This document shows positions 22,716 through 28,991 of a stretch of DNA of 40,266 nucleotides, in pieces (the first letter of the stretch is position 1; every line of letters begins with the position of its first letter). A program made the position numbers and the translations under genes. Location of the stretch: IMG/VR virus record IMGVR_UViG_3300035667_000108, positions 1 to 40,266 of that record; one strand, given 5' to 3'. The DNA is from a virus. The notes under the pieces were generated by a model. The model was not told where the DNA came from. It did no database searches and was given only the letters and a program-made list of their open reading frames with translations.

Positions 22716-23486
22716 ATGGCCTTGACTGCCGACCGCAACACCCCGCGCCTGGAAGGCGCCTTCAAATCGCTGCTGATGTCCGCCTCGAAGATTTTCGCGG
22801 GCGCGATCGTGATGCGCAACGCCACCGGTTACGCCACCAAGGGCGCCACCGCGCTGGCGCTGCATGGCGTCGGCATCGCCCAGGAGCAGATCGACAACTC
22901 AGGCGGCAGCGCCGGCGATCTGTCGATCAAGGTCCGCGAGGGCGTGTTCCGGGTCGCCAACTCCGCGGCGGCTGATCAGATTGTCGACGATGACATTGGC
23001 AGGCTCTGCTACGCGGTCGACGACGCGACCGTTGCCAAGACCAGCGGCAGCAACACCCGCTCCGTCGCCGGCATCGTCGCCGGCGTCGATGATCTCGGCG
23101 TGCACGTGCTGTTTACGGAAACCGCGCTCGCAGCCTATCTCGCCAACCGCCGCGTGTTCGTGCCGCTGCGGGTCGCGACCCTGGTCGGCGCCAACGTCTA
23201 CCGGCAGCTGTCGGTCCATGCCGGCCGCGTCGTCAAAATCTGGTCGGTGATCGAGGGCGTGCTGACCACCGGCGACGCCACGCTGACCCCCAAGATCAAC
23301 GGCGTCGCGATCACCACGGGCCTCCTCACCATCACCCAAGCCGGCTCGGCCGCGGGCGATATCGACACCGCGGTCCCGACCGCCGCCAACGTCGTCGCGG
23401 TCGGCGACGAACTGTCCGCCCTGGTCGGCGGCACCAACGCCACCGCCACCGTTTCCAACGTCATGTTCGAAATCGAGCGCGACTGA
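22716..23486 (+). CDS. Head decoration/cement protein
   Basis: 256 aa from ATG 22716, which is placed six bases after AGGAG; an ATG at 22713 is too close. The start MALTADRNTPRLEG and the segment with IFAGAIVMRNATGYATKGAT are the pattern of DUF2190-like and other capsid-cement proteins located between protease and capsid genes. The C-terminal half (VLTTGDATLTPKINGVAITT) is strand-rich, as in the head-fibre domains of lambdoid phages. It likely stabilises the capsid from outside. Confidence 0.75.
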   Translation: MALTADRNTPRLEGAFKSLLMSASKIFAGAIVMRNATGYATKGATALALHGVGIAQEQIDNSGGSAGDLSIKVREGVFRVANSAAADQIVDDDIGRLCYAVDDATVAKTSGSNTRSVAGIVAGVDDLGVHVLFTETALAAYLANRRVFVPLRVATLVGANVYRQLSVHAGRVVKIWSVIEGVLTTGDATLTPKINGVAITTGLLTITQAGSAAGDIDTAVPTAANVVAVGDELSALVGGTNATATVSNVMFEIERD

Positions 23487-23530
23487 TCGCGCTGCACACG
23501 TAACCACAGCCTCCAAAGGGGACCGCCACC

Positions 23531-24424
23531 ATGATGATCAATTCCTCCAACCTTGACGGCCTGCGCGTCGGCTTCAAGACCGAATTCCAGTCTGGTCTTG
23601 GCCTCTCGTCGTCCGAATACAAGGACGTTGCCACCGTCGTTCCCGCCAGCACCAAAACAGTGAAGTACGGCTGGCTCAAGAACCTGCCCGGCGTGCGTGA
23701 ATGGATCGGGCCACGCATGATCCAGAATCTCAGCCAGGGCGATTACGCAATCACCGAGAAGCCGTTCGAGCTGACCCTGGGCGTCGACCGCGACGATATC
23801 GAAACCGACAACCTCGGCATCTACGGCCCGATGTTCCAGATGATGGGCGAGTCGACGGGATCGAAGTGGGACGAGCTGACGTTCGGACTCTACAAGCTCG
23901 GCTTCTCGGTCAACTGTTTCGACGGCCAGTTCTTCTTCGATACCGATCATCCGATCACCGCCGCGGACGGCAGCGAGACCACCTACGCCAACACCGACGG
24001 CGGCGGCGGCACTCCATGGTTCCTGGCTTGCCTGTCGAAGGTGCTGAAGCCGGTCATCCTGCAGCGGCGCAAGGATTTCGATTTCGTCGCCAAGGACGAT
24101 CCGAAAGACGATCGCGTGTTCTTCAACAAGGAGTTCGTCTACGGCTCCGACGCGCGCGGCAATGTCGGCTTCAGCTTCCCGCAACTGTGCTGGGGGTCGA
24201 AGCAGACGCTCAACGCCGCGAACTACAAGATCGCGCTCGCCGGGATCGAAGGCATGAAGGGCGACGGCGGGCGTCCGCTCGGCTTGAAGGACTTCACCCT
24301 GGTGGTGCCGCCGAGCTTGCGCGAGGAAGGCCAGAAGCTGCTGGTCAGCGAGAACGATGCGGCCGGCGCGACCAACCCCTGGAAGGGCACGGCGAAGCTC
24401 AAAGTCACGCCCTGGCTCGCGTGA
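23531..24424 (+). CDS. Major capsid protein (Mu gpT-like)
   Basis: 297 aa. ATG 23531 and 23534 are both possible; AAAGGGGA lies upstream. The sequence follows the Mu T major head family: NLDGLRVGFKTEFQSGL, TKTVKYGWLKNLPGVREWIG, ITEKPFELTLGVDRDDIETD and FFDTDHP. Length equals Mu T (305 aa). It forms the HK97-fold capsid shell, with the protease and decoration protein encoded just before it. Confidence 0.94.
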   Translation: MMINSSNLDGLRVGFKTEFQSGLGLSSSEYKDVATVVPASTKTVKYGWLKNLPGVREWIGPRMIQNLSQGDYAITEKPFELTLGVDRDDIETDNLGIYGPMFQMMGESTGSKWDELTFGLYKLGFSVNCFDGQFFFDTDHPITAADGSETTYANTDGGGGTPWFLACLSKVLKPVILQRRKDFDFVAKDDPKDDRVFFNKEFVYGSDARGNVGFSFPQLCWGSKQTLNAANYKIALAGIEGMKGDGGRPLGLKDFTLVVPPSLREEGQKLLVSENDAAGATNPWKGTAKLKVTPWLA

Positions 24425-24433
24425 GCGTAAGCC

Positions 24434-24886
24434 ATGACGAAGAAAAAGACTGCCAAGGATTCAGCGCCGCAACAGACTGCCCAGGCAACTGGGCAGGCGG
24501 CAGGTGCGGTCGACACGAATGCGTCGATCGCCGGGGCCGGCGCAGAAGCGCCGGCCAACGATACGTTCCGCGGGCATGTGGCGACAACGGAGGCGGCGGA
24601 GACTATCGCCGCCGCCTCCGGGACTGCGGCGCTCGCGTCGACGCTCGCGGCCGCCGAATTCATCACGGTGTCGTTTCCGCTGCCGGCCGGCATTCCCGAC
24701 GTGATGTTGCAGGCCGCTTCAATCGTGGTGAAAGCAAAGTCGCCGCGCGGCCGGTGGCGCGCCGGCCGCCAGTTCACGCGCGAGGAGACGGCGATCCCTT
24801 ATCCCGATCTCAGTGCCGATCAGATCCTGGCGCTGACCGGCGATACCGAGCTCGTGGTCACGGTGCGATTGCCAAGACCGGGCTGA
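24434..24886 (+). CDS. Mu gp35-like head-region protein
   Basis: 150 aa. The first 70 residues are low-complexity (alanine, threonine, glutamine). The C-terminal part (FITVSFPLPAG, then RGRWRAGRQFTREETAIPYP, DLSADQILALTGDTELVVTV) follows the HI1506/Mu gp35 pattern seen directly after the capsid gene in Mu-like phages. The function is unknown. It ends ten bases before a tRNA. Confidence 0.68.
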   Translation: MTKKKTAKDSAPQQTAQATGQAAGAVDTNASIAGAGAEAPANDTFRGHVATTEAAETIAAASGTAALASTLAAAEFITVSFPLPAGIPDVMLQAASIVVKAKSPRGRWRAGRQFTREETAIPYPDLSADQILALTGDTELVVTVRLPRPG

Positions 24887-24896
24887 GAACAAATTT

Positions 24897-24974
24897 CGCG
24901 GGGTAGCGCAGCCCGGTTAGCGCGCGTGGCTCATAACCACGAGGTCACAGGTTCGAATCCTGTCCCCGCAACCA
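24897..24974 (+). tRNA. tRNA with anticodon CAT, initiator/elongator hybrid
   Basis: 78 bases with encoded CCA. The acceptor pairs CGCGGGG with CCCCGCA, leaving a C1-A72 mismatch, the mark of initiator tRNA. The D stem is GCGC/GCGC with C11-G24, which is elongator-like. The anticodon stem is CGTGG/CCACG, so pairs 29-31 are T-A, G-C, G-C instead of the three G-C pairs of initiators. The anticodon loop is CTCATAA (CAT at 24932-24934). The T arm is ACAGG-TTCGAAT-CCTGT, an elongator-type loop. All stems are intact. It lies inside the head operon, co-directional with it, so processing from the late transcript is likely. Confidence 0.93.
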
Positions 24975-24987
24975 GGTTTCTAAAATT

Positions 24988-25082
24988 CGCGCGGCGGCTC
25001 TCCGGGGTCCTGACAAGCCGCGCGGGTCGCGGCGCCAGAACGGCGCTTTCCCGGTCGCGGTTTCACGGACTCCGCGGCCGGG
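24988..25082 (+). terminator. Two hairpins after the tRNA
   Basis: CGCGCGGC (24988-24995) pairs with GCCGCGCG (25017-25024), an eight-pair stem around a 21-base loop. CCCGGTCGCGG (25050-25060) pairs with CCGCGGCCGGG (25072-25082), an 11-pair stem with one G-U pair and the loop TTTCACGGACT. No T-run follows. They could end or slow transcription, or guide processing of the tRNA 3' end. TTTCACGG also appears near 12603 (as TTCACGTG) and in the hairpin at 21070. Confidence 0.4.
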
Positions 25083-25104
25083 CCGCACGCAACCGAGGGA
25101 GCCA

Positions 25105-25278
25105 ATGGACGCGACGGCAGACCAGGCGAACAACGATCGAGGCCGCGCGCCGCGCTGGCCGCGGGAGGTCGTGGTCGAGCATGACGACGGCACGGTGTCG
25201 CTGCTCGCGGATGTCAGCGTCACGGCCGGCACGGTTCGCGCGCGCCGCGCTGGCGATCGTTTTCGTGAGGACAACTGA
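25105..25278 (+). CDS. Small hypothetical protein
   Basis: 57 aa from ATG 25105, with GAGGGA four bases upstream and a TGATG junction to the next gene. It reads WPREVVVEHDDGTVSLLADV in the middle, suggesting a small beta-strand protein. No family recognised. It is the first gene after the tRNA. Confidence 0.65.
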   Translation: MDATADQANNDRGRAPRWPREVVVEHDDGTVSLLADVSVTAGTVRARRAGDRFREDN

Positions 25279-25631
25279 TGGCGCTGTGGTCCACCGAACT
25301 TACCACCGGATGCTTCGCGCGCGCCGAAGCCGACGAACCGATGTTCGTGCTGCGCGCGCGCGACGCGCTGGCGCCGTGGCTGGTCCTTGCCTGGGCAATG
25401 CTGCGGACGCTGCAGATCTGGATCGGCACCAAGCCGGCGAGCGATTTCGAGCGCTGTGACGAAGCCCGCGCGCTGGCAAAGCAGATGCGCGCCTGGCGAA
25501 AGGCGAACCGCCCGAAGAAGCCGGCACCCGAGGTGTCGCCGAGCGCGGCGCCGGCCGCGATCGTGTGGCAGGAAGGGTTACCCATCGATTGGGACTGCGG
25601 ACCGGAGTCCACGTTGAGGGCCGGCCAATGA
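25278..25631 (+). CDS. Hypothetical protein of the head-completion cluster
   Basis: 117 aa. The block DEPMFVLRARDALAPWLVLA is similar to a segment I know from small proteins located before DUF1320 genes in rhizobial and rhodobacterial phages. A basic middle and an acidic end follow. It has no assigned function. ATGA overlap with the next gene. Confidence 0.62.
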   Translation: MALWSTELTTGCFARAEADEPMFVLRARDALAPWLVLAWAMLRTLQIWIGTKPASDFERCDEARALAKQMRAWRKANRPKKPAPEVSPSAAPAAIVWQEGLPIDWDCGPESTLRAGQ

Positions 25632-26056
25632 CCTACTCCTCGCAAGCCGACCTGGTCGAGCGCTACGGCGAGTCGGCGCTGATCGATTGCACCGATCGCG
25701 CGACGCCGGCGGCGGGCGCGATCGACGCCGCCGTGGTGACGCGCGCGCTCGACGATACCGATGCGATGATCGATGGCTATCTGTTCGGCCGCTACGCGCT
25801 GCCGCTGGCGGCGCCGCCGCCCGTGCTGCGCGATCTGGCGCAGGTCATCGCGATCTACAAGCTGCACCGCGACTCCGCGTCGGACAAAATCACCGCGGAT
25901 TATAACGGCGCGCTGAAGACGCTGGCACTTATCGCCAACGGCACCGTGCGTCTCAATGTCGCCGGCGTCGAGCCTGCATCGTCGGGCGCGTCCGGCGTGC
26001 GCACTACCGATCGGCCGCGGACCTTCACCGGCGATAGCCTGAAGGGCTTCATCTGA
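25628..26056 (+). CDS. Head-tail connector-like protein (DUF1320, Mu gp36)
   Basis: 142 aa from ATG 25628. TYSSQADLVERYGESALIDC, then DDTDAMIDGYLFGRYALPL and PVLRDLAQVIAIYKLHR are the family signature. Mu gp36 and relatives are thought to form the head-to-tail adaptor ring. The next gene, gpG-like, overlaps by one base (TGATG). Confidence 0.9.
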   Translation: MTYSSQADLVERYGESALIDCTDRATPAAGAIDAAVVTRALDDTDAMIDGYLFGRYALPLAAPPPVLRDLAQVIAIYKLHRDSASDKITADYNGALKTLALIANGTVRLNVAGVEPASSGASGVRTTDRPRTFTGDSLKGFI

Positions 26057-26610
26057 TGACCGGCATCCGCATGGAGCTCACCGGACAGGAGGCCGCGCTC
26101 GCCGAGCTCGGCGGCTACATCGCGCGTGCGCGCAACCCGCAGGGCCTATTCGAGAACATCGGCGCCATGCTGACCACCTCGACGCAACACCGCTTCGATA
26201 CCGGCGTCGGCGTCGACGGCTCGCCCTGGCCGCCAAGCTTGCGGGTGAAGAAGCACGGCGGCAAGACGCTGGTGTTGAGCGCGCGCCTATATCGTTCGTT
26301 CTCCTACCAGGCATCTGCCACCGGGCTCGAATTCGGCACCAACGTGATCTACGCCGCGCTGTTGAATTTCGGCGGCGATGTCGCGCACGCGGCGCGCAGT
26401 GCGGTGCTGCACTTCAAGACCAACAAGCGCACCGGGCAATCGCGCTTTGCGAAACCGGGCAAGGCCGATCGCGCGCAGAAGGTGGCGATCGGCGCGCACA
26501 GCGTTCACATGCCGGCGCGGCCGTTTGTCGGTCTCGATGATGATGACGATCGCTCCATCCTGCGCATCGCGGAATCGTGGCTATCAGGCGAAGCGGTGCC
26601 GCAGTCATGA
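26056..26610 (+). CDS. Virion morphogenesis protein (Mu gpG-like)
   Basis: 184 aa. Typical family blocks are LGGYIARARNPQGLFENIGA, TQHRFDTGVGVDGSPWPPSL, KTLVLSARLYRSF and PARPFVGLDDDD. Proteins of this family act in capsid or tail completion. It is directly after the DUF1320 gene, as in other Mu-like phages. Lysine-rich segments near residues 116-140 are unusual but not disruptive. Confidence 0.88.
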   Translation: MTGIRMELTGQEAALAELGGYIARARNPQGLFENIGAMLTTSTQHRFDTGVGVDGSPWPPSLRVKKHGGKTLVLSARLYRSFSYQASATGLEFGTNVIYAALLNFGGDVAHAARSAVLHFKTNKRTGQSRFAKPGKADRAQKVAIGAHSVHMPARPFVGLDDDDDRSILRIAESWLSGEAVPQS

Positions 26611-27068
26611 CCGCCGCAGCCAACGACATCACCCTGATCGACCTGGTCGCCGAGCGCATCGGCGGCCAGGTCGACGCGCTAGTCGGTTCAATCGAATTCA
26701 TTGCCGAGCTGCAGGCCTTGATGGACCAGGGCGGGCTGCCGCAGCGCGAGGTCGGCGCCTTCGTGGTCCCGCTCGGCTTCGACGATCGCGGCGGCGAGTC
26801 CGCAGTCGGCATGCACACGCAAATGCTGGCCGATGCCATCGGCGTGGTTCTCTACGTAAAATCCCGCGGCGATCTGAAGGCGAAGAAGGCGCTGCCCAGG
26901 ATCGAGCCGCTGATCAACCAGGTGGTCGACGCCGTCGCCGGCTGGACGCCCGGCAACACCTCCGGCGTGTTCCATGTCAAGCGCGGCCGACTCTTGCCGG
27001 GCGGCAACGGCATCATCGTCTACACCATCGATTTCGAACTGCTCGACCAGCTGAGGATTGCGACATGA
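26607..27068 (+). CDS. Tail terminator/completion-like protein
   Basis: 153 aa from ATG 26607 (ATGA overlap). DLVAERIGGQVDALVGSIEF, VGAFVVPLGFDDR and LKAKKALPRIEPLINQVVDA are the layout of phage tail terminator proteins (Mu gp37 position). It would cap the tail tube so the tail can join the head. Assigned mainly by order and general pattern. Confidence 0.68.
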   Translation: MTAAANDITLIDLVAERIGGQVDALVGSIEFIAELQALMDQGGLPQREVGAFVVPLGFDDRGGESAVGMHTQMLADAIGVVLYVKSRGDLKAKKALPRIEPLINQVVDAVAGWTPGNTSGVFHVKRGRLLPGGNGIIVYTIDFELLDQLRIAT

Positions 27069-27217
27069 CCGACCACGAACAGCCGCAGCATGGCGGCAGC
27101 TATATCCGCGACAAGGACGGCAAGTTGACGCGGGTCGAGGACGGCGCTGTGACAGCGCCCGCGGAGATGCCGGCGCCGGCCGATGCGAAGCCGGCTCGCA
27201 CGAAGAAGGAAAAGTAG
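27065..27217 (+). CDS. Small hypothetical protein before the tail tube gene
   Basis: 50 aa from ATG 27065 (ATGA overlap). The sequence begins with HGGSYIRDKDGKLTRVED, then proline/alanine and ends in KKEK. Similar short proteins, with a conserved GGSYIRD-like start, sit at this place in several transposable and siphovirus-type phages (Mu gp38 position). No function is known. Confidence 0.62.
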   Translation: MTDHEQPQHGGSYIRDKDGKLTRVEDGAVTAPAEMPAPADAKPARTKKEK

Positions 27218-27221
27218 ACCC

Positions 27222-28163
27222 ATGACCGATCCGATTTTTTATCGCCTGATGGTGCTGCTCGCAAAGATCGAGGGCACCTACGCGACCGACCCTACGCTCA
27301 CCGGCGCAGCCAACGGCATCCTCGCGCAGAACATCACGATCAAGCCGATGGAAGGCCAGGACGTACCGCGCAACCTGATCCAGGCCTATCTGTCCGGACA
27401 GGCCACCATTCCGGCCGGCCTCTACATCGATATCGACTTCGACACCGAATACGCCGGCTCCGGCACGGCCGGCGTTGCGCCCGGTTGGGGGATTTTCGCC
27501 CGCGCCGCGGGTTGCGCCCAGGTGATCGTTGCCGACACGTCGGTGACCTACACGCCGATCAGCGAAGCGATGGAAAGCGTCTATCTGAAGTACTGGCTCG
27601 GCAACACGCTGCACGCCATCAAAGGCGCACGCGCCGATGCAACGCTCGGCATCAATGCGCAGGGCATTCCATCGATCCGCTGGAGTGTCAGGGGACTGTT
27701 TGTCGACCCGGCCGAAACCGCACGTGCGACACCGACGCTCACCAGCTTCATCAAGCCGCTCATTGCCAACACTACCAACACGCCGGTCTTTACGGTGAAC
27801 GGCATCTCGCTGGTGGGGCGCAGCTATAATTTCAAGTTAGGCAACAAGCTCGAAACCCGGTTCCTGATCGGTAGCGACAACATCCCGATCGTCGATCGCG
27901 CGGAGTCGCTCGACCTGGTCTGCCAGGCCACACCGCTGACGACGATCGATCCCTACGGACTGGCCAAGGCGCAGACACGGGTCCCGGCCATCGTCACGCA
28001 CGGCATCACCGCCGGCAACATCATCACGCTGTCGGCGCCGACCAGCCAGGTCAAGCGGCCGAGCGGCTATCAGAACAACCAGGGCGTCGCCGAATGGCCG
28101 CTCGGCCTCTCGCCGCTGCCGACCGCGGCCGGCAACGACCAGTTTTCGATGGTGCTCACCTAA
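27222..28163 (+). CDS. Major tail tube protein
   Basis: 313 aa from ATG 27222, with AAGGAAAA upstream. The protein is strand-rich with features of siphovirus tail tubes: LLAKIEGTYATDPTLTGAAN, NITIKPMEGQDVPRNL and a long stretch of short strands ending QFSMVLT. No sheath gene accompanies it. It polymerises around the tape measure. It is followed by the chaperone pair, as in lambda-like tails. Confidence 0.82.
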   Translation: MTDPIFYRLMVLLAKIEGTYATDPTLTGAANGILAQNITIKPMEGQDVPRNLIQAYLSGQATIPAGLYIDIDFDTEYAGSGTAGVAPGWGIFARAAGCAQVIVADTSVTYTPISEAMESVYLKYWLGNTLHAIKGARADATLGINAQGIPSIRWSVRGLFVDPAETARATPTLTSFIKPLIANTTNTPVFTVNGISLVGRSYNFKLGNKLETRFLIGSDNIPIVDRAESLDLVCQATPLTTIDPYGLAKAQTRVPAIVTHGITAGNIITLSAPTSQVKRPSGYQNNQGVAEWPLGLSPLPTAAGNDQFSMVLT

Positions 28164-28217
28164 AGAGCGCCGATCGCTACCGCCACCCACCGCAACGACT
28201 GTCAGGAGCTGCATCAT

Positions 28218-28544
28218 ATGAAAATCGTCGAACGCCCGACATTCACTCACGACGTGCCGGTGGTGACGCCGACCGACAAAGGGTTTGAGGATGAAACGCT
28301 GAACACCACGTTCAACTATCTCGACGTGGACGCGATCGACAAATTCGATACCAAGACCCTCGAAGGCACCTCCGCTCTTCTGGAAGCCGCCGTCGTGAGG
28401 TTCAACGGGCTGACCGACAACAACGATCGGCCGCTCGCCTACAGCGAAGAACTGCGCGCGATCATCCTCAAGCGGCAGAACATTCGTCAGGCGCTCTGCA
28501 CCTATTACTTTGCCGCGCTGCTCAAGGTCAAATTGGGAAACTGA
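28218..28544 (+). CDS. Tail assembly chaperone, gpG-like
   Basis: 108 aa with AGGAG upstream. It is acidic and helical; the residues just before the stop are KVKLGN. The stop is preceded by the slippery heptamer GGGAAAC (28535-28541), so a fraction of ribosomes should shift to -1 and make the longer gpGT-type protein. The short and long forms together coat the tape measure during tail assembly. The same logic operates in lambda G/GT. Confidence 0.85.
   Translation: MKIVERPTFTHDVPVVTPTDKGFEDETLNTTFNYLDVDAIDKFDTKTLEGTSALLEAAVVRFNGLTDNNDRPLAYSEELRAIILKRQNIRQALCTYYFAALLKVKLGN
28535..28541 (+). promoter_or_regulatory. Programmed -1 frameshift site GGGAAAC
   Basis: The heptamer fits X XXY YYZ in the reading frame (codons TTG GGA AAC) and is followed at once by the TGA at 28542. 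After slippage the next codon is CTG at 28541, and the -1 frame stays open to 28984. Lambda uses GGGAAAG at the equivalent point. Confidence 0.85.
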
Positions 28545-28984
28545 CATGGGCCGCTCGGCAATGGGCGCGCGGCGCGCAGTCGGCGGCCCCGACAACCGAC
28601 GATGCGGCCCGCGTGATGGAGGATGCGCGCCGCTCCGGCATGGATGCGCAGTCGCTGGAGAACCTGCGCGCGACGCTGGACGCGCCGGCGCCGCTGGCCG
28701 CGAACGAATTCGGTTTCGAAGGCGTATGGCCGGAGAATGCTCCGATCGTCGAAGCGTTTTTCGCGGTGGCAACACAATGGCGAGTGGCGCCGATCGGTGG
28801 CGGCGGTTTTGCCGGGATGGGCGGCGCGGCGATTGCGCCGGCGCACCCGATGTTCATCGGCCTGGATTACAGCGCGGCCCGCGTGTGCCTGGACGCGCTG
28901 GCGATCGTCGTCACGCCGGAGCGGTGGCGGGGCCTGCAGATCATGGAATTCGCGGCCTGTGCCGCGCTCAACGAGGGGCGCTGA
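28541..28984 (+). CDS. gpGT-type extension (DUF1799-like), made by -1 frameshift
   Basis: 147 residues in the -1 frame, reached by shift at 28541; the full product joins 28218..28541 with 28541..28984 (255 aa). The extension starts LTWAARQWARGAQSAAP, which reads as real protein although it lies before any good start codon (first candidates GTG 28613 and ATG 28616 lack a ribosome site). LENLRATL, FEGVWPENAPIVEAFFAVAT and GLDYSAARVCLDAL resemble DUF1799, the T domain that binds the tail tube protein. Expression by frameshift is inference from the slippery site. Confidence 0.8.
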   Translation: MTWAARQWARGAQSAAPTTDDAARVMEDARRSGMDAQSLENLRATLDAPAPLAANEFGFEGVWPENAPIVEAFFAVATQWRVAPIGGGGFAGMGGAAIAPAHPMFIGLDYSAARVCLDALAIVVTPERWRGLQIMEFAACAALNEGR

Positions 28985-28991
28985 TCTAGGC

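Noticed and set aside
24897-24974. The tRNA as a phage attachment site
   Set aside because: Mu-like phages insert almost at random by transposition, no integrase gene is present, and the tRNA is intact and internal with no second partial copy seen.
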